From: JAKFWF01 sp031367505
GTDB taxonomy: Bacteria; Pseudomonadota; Alphaproteobacteria; Rhizobiales; Hyphomicrobiaceae
Reading direction: 5' to 3'
DNA length: 64,000 nt
Assembly: GCA_031367505.1 (NCBI GenBank)
Contig: JANLPY010000148.1
Span: forward strand, 28,568-92,567
Part shown: positions 26,400 through 34,725 of the stretch, in pieces
How positions within the stretch are numbered: position 1 is the first letter of the stretch
Layout: each line of letters begins with the position of its first letter
Translations under genes and position numbers: made by a program
Notes under the pieces: generated by a model
What the model saw: the letters and a program-made list of their open reading frames with translations, nothing else
Told to the model about the DNA's origin: nothing
Databases searched by the model: none

Positions 26400-28655
26400 T
26401 TAGCTTTTGACATACTCGGGCCGAATGATGATCGGCTCCTCGATTAGATGAGGCACCAGCGGTTCCCTCGGCACCAGGGTTGATCGGCCCTCCGGCACCG
26501 GTCCGTCGGCCGGATGGCTCGTCCAGCCGCTGAAACGTGGCACCTTGTCGAGCCCAATTGGATAGATCGTCATCTGATCGGGTTCGAATTTCATCCGCAG
26601 GAAATTGCGGTAGTTCTTGATGCGAAGTGCCGCAAATGCGTCCTCCGCGTGCATGTGCCCGAGCAATCCCGTTAGCACCCAATAGCTGCCCCAAATAAAG
26701 CCGCCGATCAGACCACCTACCAGCATCATCTCGAAGGGATAAAACAAACCGACCAGCTCGCGAACGGTGCGTGGCTCAGACGACTTTGCCGCTTCCGATT
26801 GTTGCCTGGCGGCCGGTGTCGGTGGAACAACATCGCCTGGACCGCCACCGGCTTCATCGCGACGCATTTTCCGTTCAATCGATAAAGGTTCGAGCGTTTC
26901 CTTTACGATACTTTGAACGACACCCTGGCCTTCATTTCTGGAAGCCAACAACGCGTCGACGTTCCTCTCGACCCACGGTGAAAGATTATTGTTGAAGGCC
27001 AGCAGCCCGACGAACAACGAGAACATCACCGCCGTGTGAGCCAGAAAGTGTGTCGTGCCAACTGCAAATTTTGTGAAATATCGCCTGAAGCCTGGACGCT
27101 CCTCAGCATCGACATACCAGACAATAGCCGCATAGAGAGCCAGCAGCATCACGGCAAAACTCATACTGAGCGTCGCCTGCAAGATGTAGACCGGCATCCA
27201 ACCGAGAACCGTCAGATAATCAAGCTTCAAGCCCACCTGATCAATCTTACCGGCTGAAATATCGTACGATCTGACAACTGTGTGGAATTGCCAAGTTATC
27301 AGCCAATAGATGATGCCGATGCCAATCGCGAACGGTGCATTGAAGATCGGGAACATCAGATTACGCAGACTCAACCAAATGCTGGTCGAGCGGCTGGGAT
27401 AGCACTTCGGTGCACGCTGCCGCAGCGGTGCCGGCACGCGCTTCGGCACCTTCCGGCCGCGCAATTCGTCCTTGATGTCATCCTTGATTTCTTTGATCGG
27501 CTCCATGACTTCGCGCGCGATCTCTTTGACAATTGCACTGCTATCCTGCGGACGCTTGAGGCGAACATCGTACCGTTGCGCACTCCACTCCGTTACCGTG
27601 GTGCCGTGTTCGTCGTTACTGAACGAGGTCGCCTGGAGCTCAGGCCATCGCACGGAAATCTCATTTTTTAAAACGTGCGTCGGATGCAGGAACGAGCCGC
27701 CGCCGCCCGCAGTAAAGAAATGCACGCCAAGGTCTGGCGAAGAATATCGGTTGTAGTGGTGCCAATCGCCGGCAAGAACAGCGCAAACCTTCGCACCGCG
27801 TGAGCGCGCAATGGCTGTGATCTTGAAGAAGTTTTCTTCCTCGTCCTGGCCCTGAAAGTCCGCCAACATCCATGCCGGTTCCGCCAAACAAACGATGATT
27901 TTATCGTCGGGCCCCATCTCACCTGCGACGGCCGAGAAATAGTTCACCTGCGCCGTATCGAGGTACTTCGAGAACTGGATATCGGCACCCCATATCCACC
28001 ACTTGTGCGGCAGCTTGAGCGCCCAATAGCTGCGATGTTGCTGGCATTGCCAGCCGCCGATAAAGCTGCCTCTGGCTTCGGACAACTTATCCCTCGACGA
28101 ACAAAACAAGCTGTCGAACGCCTGCAGCCCATCATACCAGTCATGGTTGCCAGGAATAGCGAACAGCTTGCGTTTGTGAATCTTGTCGCTGAGCGCCATG
28201 CCATAGGGCTCTTGTAGCCGCTTCTTGTAGTCCCGGCGTGTCGCCTGCGGATAACATTGATCGCCGCCCATCAGCAGAATGTCGCCGTGCGGCAGTACTC
28301 CCGCTCCTTTGATGTCGAGTTGCTGCTGGGCCAGCAGATATGCCGTCGGATAGGTTGCTTCAAACCCATCGCCAATATCGCTGACGTAGTCGATCCAATA
28401 CGAGCCGTCGGCATCGACCGCGATCCGTTTGGCCGGATCGGCGGATAGCGGATCGGAAAAATCATAGCGCGCGAGTAACTCGCGGCCACTCGTCAAGTCG
28501 GTCGCAGCCTGGATCAAACGCTGATCGGCGTACTGACCGAACACCGACGAAACGATCGTGCGGACCCACACCCGCGCCAGCAGTCGCGGGTCATACCAGC
28601 GTACCATCTTGGGCAAACTGCCGTCGATGAGCCGTTGCATCGCGCTTTTGTGCAT
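26400..28655 (-). CDS. Large membrane-anchored calcineurin-like metallophosphoesterase
   Basis: 751 aa. The N-terminal half is a metallophosphoesterase domain with VSDIGDG (near 90), GGDQCYP (near 129), GNHDWYDG (near 168) and GDWHHYNRY (near 298), giving the two-metal set. The C-terminal half has several hydrophobic spans (about 430-460, 490-515, 545-570 and 655-690) and a cytoplasmic-looking tail. The catalytic domain has no signal peptide, so it is expected in the cytoplasm, tethered by the later spans. Substrate and role are unknown. The gene is probably cotranscribed with the hydrolase at 25569 and divergent from the UshA-like nucleotidase, another phosphoesterase. Confidence 0.75.
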   Translation of the reverse strand: MHKSAMQRLIDGSLPKMVRWYDPRLLARVWVRTIVSSVFGQYADQRLIQAATDLTSGRELLARYDFSDPLSADPAKRIAVDADGSYWIDYVSDIGDGFEATYPTAYLLAQQQLDIKGAGVLPHGDILLMGGDQCYPQATRRDYKKRLQEPYGMALSDKIHKRKLFAIPGNHDWYDGLQAFDSLFCSSRDKLSEARGSFIGGWQCQQHRSYWALKLPHKWWIWGADIQFSKYLDTAQVNYFSAVAGEMGPDDKIIVCLAEPAWMLADFQGQDEEENFFKITAIARSRGAKVCAVLAGDWHHYNRYSSPDLGVHFFTAGGGGSFLHPTHVLKNEISVRWPELQATSFSNDEHGTTVTEWSAQRYDVRLKRPQDSSAIVKEIAREVMEPIKEIKDDIKDELRGRKVPKRVPAPLRQRAPKCYPSRSTSIWLSLRNLMFPIFNAPFAIGIGIIYWLITWQFHTVVRSYDISAGKIDQVGLKLDYLTVLGWMPVYILQATLSMSFAVMLLALYAAIVWYVDAEERPGFRRYFTKFAVGTTHFLAHTAVMFSLFVGLLAFNNNLSPWVERNVDALLASRNEGQGVVQSIVKETLEPLSIERKMRRDEAGGGPGDVVPPTPAARQQSEAAKSSEPRTVRELVGLFYPFEMMLVGGLIGGFIWGSYWVLTGLLGHMHAEDAFAALRIKNYRNFLRMKFEPDQMTIYPIGLDKVPRFSGWTSHPADGPVPEGRSTLVPREPLVPHLIEEPIIIRPEYVKS

Positions 28656-28813
28656 GAAACCCCGTACGGACGAAGAACAGCTGTTAAGATACCGTCCTGG
28701 CGAACATTGTGAAGTGCGGTTATGTCACGCGCGCGGCACGATTTGTATTTCCGCGGCCGTATCCGACACGCTATCTTCTACCACCGCTACGCAATTTTCG
28801 AGGATATCAGCCT

Positions 28814-30334
28814 GTGCCACAACGACAAAGCCGGCTTCGACAGATTCTGATCGTAGCATGTCTGATGATGAGCGGCGGATGGTCTGGCGCCATCGCGCAG
28901 ACCACGTCCAAAGCCACGCTCGTCTTGACTAGCGATATCTACAAGATGAACGAGGACAAGGGTCGCGGTGGCTATCCCCGTCTCGCAGCCATCGTCAAAG
29001 CCGAGCGCGCAGCCGGGCCCAATGTCATCGTTGTTCACGCCGGCGACGCCTTGTCGCCCTGCCTGTTGTGCGGCTTCGATCAGGGCAAACACGTCGTCGA
29101 CATCACCAATCGCATCGCGCCTGATATCTTCGTTCCCGGTAACCACGAATACGACTTCGGCCGCGAAAACTATCTCAAGCGAATGGCGGATGCCAAGTTC
29201 CCCATTCTTGCCGCCAACTTGCGCGGACCTGATGGCCAAAAGATCGCGGGCCATGAAGACACGCGCATCATCACCATCGGCGACGTAAAAATCGGCTTCA
29301 TCGGCGCCACCGCCGAGGACAGCTACAAGAAGTCGAACCCAGAAGACTTGAAGATAACCGCAGTGGTACCCGTGGTGACAGCCAAGGCCGCGGAATTGCG
29401 CGCAGCCGGCGCCGACATCATCGTCGCGGTCGTCCACGCGGCGCGCGAAATCGACCTCGAACTTTATGACCATCGTATCGTCGATATTCTTCTCTCTGGC
29501 GACGATCACGATCTGCGCATGATGTATGACGGCAAGAGCGTAATGGCCGAAGCAGGCCAAGATGCCGTCAACGTGGTCGCCATCGATGTGACCATGGAAA
29601 CCCGCAACGTGGATGGCGCGCGGCAAGTCTCATGGCGCCCTCACTTCCGCCTTCTCGATAGCGCTGCCTACACGCCCGACCCTGACATGCTAACTGTCGT
29701 GAAGGGTTATGAGTCCGAGCTGTCGCGCGAACTCGATATACCGGTTGCAACACTCGTCTCGCCGCTCGACAGCCGCAATCCGGCGGTGCGCGGCGCGGAA
29801 GCGGCCATTGGCAATCTGATCGCTGACGCCGCCCGCGATGGCACAGGCGCCGATATCGCGGTCATCAATGGCGGTGGCATTCGTGGTGGCAAGGTATACG
29901 AAGCGGGACACAAACTCAGCCGCCGCGACGTGATCACCGAACTGCCGTTCGGCAACCTCAATATCGTGTTCGAGTTGAGAGGCGCCGAAGTGCGCCAGAT
30001 GGCCGAGATCGGCGTCGCCAAGTCGCCGCTCGCCGCCGGCAGCTTCATGCACTACTCGGGCATGACGGTCGAAGCCGACTTGTCGAAACCGGCCGGCTCG
30101 CGCGTCGTATCCATCATGGTTGGCGGACAACCCTTGAGCGACACGAGGTTGTACAAGGTCGCCGGTAGCGACTTCTTCCAGCGCGGCGGCGATGGTTACG
30201 TGATGTTCAAGACGGCAAAACTGGCGATGCGCCTGGAGGATGCGAAACTGCTGGCCAACGACGTGATGGTCTACGCCCGCAAGCTCGATCGGATCGACAT
30301 GAAGCCTGAAGGCCGGGTGACGTGGAAGAAGTGA
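28814..30334 (+). CDS. UshA-like 5'-nucleotidase/bifunctional phosphoesterase
   Basis: 506 aa from GTG 28814, chosen because GAGG lies 10 bases upstream and the resulting N-terminus is a clear signal peptide (LRQILIVACLMMSGGWSGAIAQ). Longer frames from 28709 would bury it. The metallophosphoesterase domain shows HAGDALSP, PGNHEYDFG and a SGDDHD site. The C-terminal 5'-nucleotidase domain has NGGGIRGG, ELPFGNL and the GGDGY substrate loop. The first metal motif reads DIY where UshA has DIH, so the metal centre may differ. It is expected in the periplasm, hydrolysing nucleotides or related phosphoesters. Confidence 0.86.
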   Translation: MPQRQSRLRQILIVACLMMSGGWSGAIAQTTSKATLVLTSDIYKMNEDKGRGGYPRLAAIVKAERAAGPNVIVVHAGDALSPCLLCGFDQGKHVVDITNRIAPDIFVPGNHEYDFGRENYLKRMADAKFPILAANLRGPDGQKIAGHEDTRIITIGDVKIGFIGATAEDSYKKSNPEDLKITAVVPVVTAKAAELRAAGADIIVAVVHAAREIDLELYDHRIVDILLSGDDHDLRMMYDGKSVMAEAGQDAVNVVAIDVTMETRNVDGARQVSWRPHFRLLDSAAYTPDPDMLTVVKGYESELSRELDIPVATLVSPLDSRNPAVRGAEAAIGNLIADAARDGTGADIAVINGGGIRGGKVYEAGHKLSRRDVITELPFGNLNIVFELRGAEVRQMAEIGVAKSPLAAGSFMHYSGMTVEADLSKPAGSRVVSIMVGGQPLSDTRLYKVAGSDFFQRGGDGYVMFKTAKLAMRLEDAKLLANDVMVYARKLDRIDMKPEGRVTWKK

Positions 30335-30342
30335 CGTTGAAC

Positions 30343-31176
30343 TTACGCGACGCACGCCGTCGTCGACGTATTCGCATGCCATGACAGATCGACGATCGAG
30401 GGTTTCGCACCCGACAGAGGATTGTCCTCATCCCATTGATACTTCAGCGTCTCGAAGCGCGAGCCGAGAGCATCGTACATCAAAAGCCGTCCGACCAATG
30501 GCTCGCCGACGCCCGTAATTTCCTTCAAGATTTCCACCGCAGCCAGCGTGCCGACGACGCCGGCAACGGCACCTAGAATGCCGACCTCCGAGCAGTTCGC
30601 AACAGTTCCGGCTTCGGGTGCTTCGGGAAACAAGCATCGATAGCTCGGGTGCGGCTTGCCGTCGGCGCCTCGCAAATGCGGTTTCAGCGTCGTGATGTAC
30701 CCGTCGAACGGTCCGAGCGCTGCGAACACCAACGTCTTCTTCGCCAAATAACAAGCGTCGCTGACGAGATATCGGGTCGCGAAATTGTCGGAACCATCAA
30801 TGACGATGTCGTAGCCAGCAATGAGCGCCATCGCATTGCTCGCTTCGATCCGCATTTCGTGCATATCGACCTTCACGTGCGGATTGAGATCCGACACCCG
30901 GTCGCGCGCACTCTCGACCTTCGGCCGCCCGACGTCCGGCGTCGCATGGATCACCTGCCGCTGCAAATTGTCGAGCGACACCGTGTCGTCATCGACGATG
31001 CCGATCGCTCCCACACCCGCCGCCGCCAAATACAGCACCACCGGCGAGCCGAGCCCACCCGCTCCAATCACCAGCACCCGTGCAGCCTTCAACGCCTGTT
31101 GACCCTGCCCGCCAACATCGCGCAGGACCAAGTGTCGCTTGTAACGCTGGATCTCGTCGGGAGTGAGTGTGGGCAT
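30343..31176 (-). CDS. moeB: MoeB/HesA/ThiF-family adenylyltransferase
   Basis: 277 aa E1-like enzyme that adenylates the C-terminus of MoaD- or ThiS-type carriers for sulfur transfer. The ATP loop is VIGAGGLGSPVV (near 36), Arg in NLQRQVIH and Asp in DGSDNFATRY (near 130) are in place, and the catalytic-Cys region reads ANCSEVGILGAV (Cys near 187). The zinc-binding Cys pairs usual in MoeB are incomplete: SYRC replaces CYRC, and the C-terminal CxxC is absent. The MoeB assignment is by overall similarity; a related HesA/ThiF function is possible. It is convergent with the nucleotidase gene (8 bases). Confidence 0.82.
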   Translation of the reverse strand: MPTLTPDEIQRYKRHLVLRDVGGQGQQALKAARVLVIGAGGLGSPVVLYLAAAGVGAIGIVDDDTVSLDNLQRQVIHATPDVGRPKVESARDRVSDLNPHVKVDMHEMRIEASNAMALIAGYDIVIDGSDNFATRYLVSDACYLAKKTLVFAALGPFDGYITTLKPHLRGADGKPHPSYRCLFPEAPEAGTVANCSEVGILGAVAGVVGTLAAVEILKEITGVGEPLVGRLLMYDALGSRFETLKYQWDEDNPLSGAKPSIVDLSWHANTSTTACVA

Positions 31177-31189
31177 GGATGGTTGAAAC

Positions 31190-31528
31190 TCAGGTTTCTA
31201 TGCAAAACAAGTTGAGCTTCGGCTCGAGCAGAAACTTGCTAATTTCAGGCGCAGCCTCAAGAAGAACATGCTCGATAAACCCAGTACTAGCATTTCCGGT
31301 AAGCAAGCTCACCACTTTCGGAGGAGCACCCAAGCGGCGGCTCATCTCCACAAAATCCTTATCCTTGCTGAGGATTGTCAATCCATTCTCGATGGCATAG
31401 GCCCAGATCTGATCGTCCTGCGCGTCAGCCAGTCCAATCGATCGCACGTGTACCGAACCAGGAAATCGAGTGCCAAGTACCACGACCAACCTAGGTGAAA
31501 GATTTTGATCCAGCAGCAGCACGATCAA
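31190..31528 (-). CDS. DUF5615 (PIN-like) putative toxin
   Basis: 112 aa with the PIN-like DUF5615 pattern: LLLDQNLSPRL at the N-terminus, DDQIWAYAIENG near residue 37 and ILSKDKDF near 53, giving the acidic residues expected for a nuclease-like site. The ATG overlaps the stop of the DUF433 gene by ATGA, so translation is coupled. DUF433/DUF5615 pairs are predicted type II toxin-antitoxin modules; activity is unproven. No mobile element is adjacent. Confidence 0.78.
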   Translation of the reverse strand: MIVLLLDQNLSPRLVVVLGTRFPGSVHVRSIGLADAQDDQIWAYAIENGLTILSKDKDFVEMSRRLGAPPKVVSLLTGNASTGFIEHVLLEAAPEISKFLLEPKLNLFCIET

Positions 31529-31782
31529 GCTTCAATCTTGATGAACTTGGTCCGGCCAGTCTGCTCTGCCGCAAATGCAAAGCATGCTTGAATATCTTCC
31601 AGCGTCAGATCAGGGAAATCCTCAAGCAGGGCATCTTCCGTCATGCCAGAAGCAAGGTATCCAAGAACATCCGCAACCGTCATACGCAGTCCGCGAATAC
31701 ACGCTTGGCCGGAACGTTTGCCCGACTCAAACGTGATGCGCGTTCGCCAGTCTACTGGCTTCCTGCTTGAACGATCTTGCAT
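31525..31782 (-). CDS. DUF433 putative antitoxin
   Basis: 85 aa from ATG 31782; a TTG at 31809 would add nine residues. The DUF433 helix-turn-helix-type core includes IRGLRMTVADVLGYLASGMT and EDFPDLTLEDIQACFAFAAE. It precedes and overlaps the PIN-like DUF5615 gene, the usual antitoxin-first order. The protein probably binds the operon's own promoter and neutralises the partner (inference from family). Confidence 0.78.
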   Translation of the reverse strand: MQDRSSRKPVDWRTRITFESGKRSGQACIRGLRMTVADVLGYLASGMTEDALLEDFPDLTLEDIQACFAFAAEQTGRTKFIKIEA

Positions 31783-31828
31783 AAGCTTATCTAAGCACAC
31801 TTCTAGCAATCAAAGTAGAGCCGCCGGT

Positions 31829-32827
31829 TCAGGCCTTTGGAGCAGCCGGATCCAGGAACAAATCTGATGTGTAGTAGCGTTCGGCCGACGAGGGCGCGAA
31901 GGTGACGATCGTCTTGCCGGCATACTCGGGGCGCTCAGCAACCGTCAGTGCTGCTGCGAGATTGGCACCGGTCGAGATGCCGCCTGGAATGCCCTCGACC
32001 TTCGCCAGCAACCGCGACACTTCGAACGCCATATCGTTAGTCACGGTGATGACTTCATCGATCAGCGAGCGGTCGAGTACTTCCGGTGCGAAGCCCGCGC
32101 CGATGCCCTGGATCTTGTGCGGCCCTTTCTCGCCTTTCGACAGGAACGGACTAGCCGTTGGCTCGACCGCGAAAATCTTCATGCCAGGACGGCGTGGCTT
32201 CAACACGCGACCGCATCCAGTGAGCGTTCCACCAGTGCCGACACCCACAACCAATGCATCGATTTTGCCCCCGGTATCGGCCCAGATTTCCTCGGCGGTC
32301 GTCAATTGATGCACTTCCGGATTTGCCGGGTTCTTGAACTGGCTCGGCTGCACTGAGTTGGGCGTCGCCGCGATCAACTCGTCGGCTTTAGCGATAGCCG
32401 CGCCCATGCCACCGGCGGCCGGCGTCAGGATAAGTTCAGCACCGAGGTGTATGAACAGCTTGCGCCGCTCCATCGACATCGATTCCGGCATGATCAGAAT
32501 AAGCTTGTAGCCACGCGCGGCAGCGACGAAAGCTAGCCCGACGCCGGTATTGCCGGAGGTCGGCTCGATCAGCGTCGTAACGCCCGGCTTGATGCGCCCC
32601 TCCGCCTCCAACGCATCGATCATCGAGACGCCGATGCGATCCTTCACCGACGACAACGGATTGAAGAACTCGAGCTTCATCAGGATTTCGGCAGTGGTCT
32701 TGGCGGCAGCGGTAATTTTCGACAGGCGCACCAACGGTGTCTGACCGATCGTCTCTGTAATGTCGTTGTAGACTTTGCCTCGGCCCCAGCTGCGAGTTGC
32801 AGCGAGTGTCTTGATCTCGATCGGCAT
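31829..32827 (-). CDS. cysK: Cysteine synthase A (O-acetylserine sulfhydrylase)
   Basis: 332 aa PLP enzyme making cysteine from O-acetylserine and sulfide. PLP Lys62 lies in FFNPLSSVKDR, the Asn/phosphate loop in EPTSGNTGVGLAF near 90, the active-site loop in MPESMSMERR near 115, and the GIGAGFAPEVLDRSL segment near 220. A GAGAGGA site precedes the ATG. It carries an N-terminal extension of about 18 residues before the usual start of the family. It is separated by 126 bases from dut on the same strand, and its expression is probably independent. Confidence 0.92.
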   Translation of the reverse strand: MPIEIKTLAATRSWGRGKVYNDITETIGQTPLVRLSKITAAAKTTAEILMKLEFFNPLSSVKDRIGVSMIDALEAEGRIKPGVTTLIEPTSGNTGVGLAFVAAARGYKLILIMPESMSMERRKLFIHLGAELILTPAAGGMGAAIAKADELIAATPNSVQPSQFKNPANPEVHQLTTAEEIWADTGGKIDALVVGVGTGGTLTGCGRVLKPRRPGMKIFAVEPTASPFLSKGEKGPHKIQGIGAGFAPEVLDRSLIDEVITVTNDMAFEVSRLLAKVEGIPGGISTGANLAAALTVAERPEYAGKTIVTFAPSSAERYYTSDLFLDPAAPKA

Positions 32828-32953
32828 GGCGAAAATCCTCTCTCAAGTGTTGCTGACTACATCATGTACTCGTCGCAAAAGCACAAGTCGTTCGCACAAA
32901 TGGCCGTTTCGTCCGTGAAGCTACTTGCGCAATAAATCGCGCGATCGCAGCGG

Positions 32954-33490
32954 CTATCTGGGGCGAACGTTGCGGGATTTCTTGACCACGGGGGCGCGTT
33001 TGCTCTTTTTCGGTGCCGCAATCCCAGTTGAACCAAATCCGCCGACGCCGCGCCGCGTGACCGCTATCGCCTTCGTTTCGACGATCGCCGCGTGGCTGAC
33101 CGGCGCAATCACCATCTGCGCAATTCGCATACCGCGTGAAATCTCGAACGGTTCACGCCCAAGGTTGATCAGCAGCACTTGGACCTCACCGCGATAGTCA
33201 CTATCGATCGTGCCGGGACTGTTCAGCACCGTGACACCATTCTTGAAGGCAAGCCCCGATCGAGGCCGGATCTGCGCTTCATAGCCGGCAGGTAATTGCA
33301 TAACGAGCCCGGTGGGCACCAATGCCCGGTCGCATCGATCGAGGATAAGCGGTGTCGCCTCCGGGACAGCTGCAAGCAAATCCATTCCGGCTGCCCCCTT
33401 CGTCTGATAGGCTGGCAATGGAAGATTCTTGCCGTGTGGCAGCCGGATAATCTCGATCGCAAGCGGTCCGGATTTTGGTTTCACTGCCAT
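32954..33490 (-). CDS. dut: dUTP diphosphatase
   Basis: 178 aa from ATG 33490, one base after the coaBC stop; an in-frame TTG at 33502 would overlap it. The homotrimeric dUTPase motifs are in order: AGMDLLAA (motif 1), RPRSGLAFKNG (2), GTIDSDYRGE (3), ERIAQMVI-like RIAQMVIAP (4) and the C-terminal GGFGSTG (5). It hydrolyses dUTP to dUMP and pyrophosphate. The tail carries a short basic extension (PKKSKRAPVVKKSRNVRPR). coaBC-dut is a common alphaproteobacterial pair, and the two genes are translationally close. Confidence 0.93.
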   Translation of the reverse strand: MAVKPKSGPLAIEIIRLPHGKNLPLPAYQTKGAAGMDLLAAVPEATPLILDRCDRALVPTGLVMQLPAGYEAQIRPRSGLAFKNGVTVLNSPGTIDSDYRGEVQVLLINLGREPFEISRGMRIAQMVIAPVSHAAIVETKAIAVTRRGVGGFGSTGIAAPKKSKRAPVVKKSRNVRPR

Positions 33491-33491
33491 G

Positions 33492-34712
33492 TCAGACTTC
33501 AACCTGAGTGCGAGCCAGGTGATCCGCTGCGCGTTCGACGAGTTGGCGCGCGACCTCGGCCTTGCTCAAGTCGGGCCAGCTCTCAACCCCGTCAGCTGTG
33601 ATCAGGTGCACCGTGTTTCTGTCGCCACCCATGATGCCGGTTTCGTGCGAAACATCATTGGCGACAATCCAATCACAGCCCTTCGACTTGCGTTTCTTGG
33701 TTGCATGTTCGATGACATTTTCGGTTTCGGCAGCAAAGCCGATGACCAACGCCGGACGTTGAGCCGTTCGCTTCGACATCGTTTTTAAAATATCGGGATT
33801 CTCGGCGAGCGCCAGTTGCGGCGGTCCCGACGCGCCCTTCTTGATCTTTTCGTCCGACGACGACGCAACGCGCCAGTCGGCAACCGCTGCTGCGAAGATG
33901 CCGATGTCGGCATGCGGCGCGGCTTGCACCGCGGCCAACATCTCGGCGGCTGTTTCGACACAAACGACCTTGACACCGGACGGATCAGCTAGACCGACGG
34001 GGCCCGAAACCAACGTGACCTCGGCTCCTAAAGCATAAGCGGCGGCAGCGATTGCGTACCCTTGTTTGCCTGATGAGCGGTTGGCGATATAGCGCACCGG
34101 GTCAATCGGCTCATGCGTTGGCCCAGCGGTAACGAGAACACGACATCCGCTTAAGCGTCCCCGTCGCGGCGCCAGCAGAACGCGATCAATCGCCGCGATG
34201 ATCTCCGGCACCTCGGCCATTCGTCCGACGCCTGATTCCCCACGCTCGGCCATTTCGCCGGCATTGGGTCCGGCGAAAGAAATGCCATCACCCTCAAGCG
34301 TCGCGACGTTGCGGCGGGTCGCCGGATGGTTCCACATGCGCGGGTTCATGGCCGGCGCAACCAGCACCGGTTTGTCGGTCGCCATCAGCACCGAAGTTGC
34401 CAGATCGTTGGCGTGTCCCCCGGCCATCTTCGCCAATAGGTCGGCGGTGGCTGGTGCCACCACAATCAGATCTGCTTCGCGCGACAAACGGATGTGGCCG
34501 ATCTCGCGCTCATCGTTGAGGTCGAACAAATCGGTAAACACCCGATCGTTGGTGAGCGCGCCAATCGAAAGCGGGGTCACGAACTCGGTCGCGGCTTTGG
34601 TCATCACCACGCGCACGGAGTTTCCGCGCTCACGCAAACGGCGGATCAGATCGAGGCACTTATAAGCCGCGATCCCACCACCGATAATCAACACTATGCG
34701 CGATTTTGTCAT
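33492..34712 (-). CDS. coaBC: Phosphopantothenoylcysteine decarboxylase/phosphopantothenate-cysteine ligase
   Basis: 406 aa bifunctional enzyme of coenzyme A synthesis. The N-terminal flavin (CoaC) domain shows GGGIAAYK, the active-site His in IGHIRLSREADL and PAMNPRMW. The C-terminal CoaB domain begins near 190 with LVTAGPTHEPIDPVRYIANRSSGKQGYA and contains IGFAAET and DWIVANDVS. It joins cysteine to phosphopantothenate and decarboxylates the product. It sits 13 bases after the M24-type gene on the same strand and just upstream of dut. Confidence 0.94.
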   Translation of the reverse strand: MTKSRIVLIIGGGIAAYKCLDLIRRLRERGNSVRVVMTKAATEFVTPLSIGALTNDRVFTDLFDLNDEREIGHIRLSREADLIVVAPATADLLAKMAGGHANDLATSVLMATDKPVLVAPAMNPRMWNHPATRRNVATLEGDGISFAGPNAGEMAERGESGVGRMAEVPEIIAAIDRVLLAPRRGRLSGCRVLVTAGPTHEPIDPVRYIANRSSGKQGYAIAAAAYALGAEVTLVSGPVGLADPSGVKVVCVETAAEMLAAVQAAPHADIGIFAAAVADWRVASSSDEKIKKGASGPPQLALAENPDILKTMSKRTAQRPALVIGFAAETENVIEHATKKRKSKGCDWIVANDVSHETGIMGGDRNTVHLITADGVESWPDLSKAEVARQLVERAADHLARTQVEV

Positions 34713-34725
34713 GACGACGCGTGTC

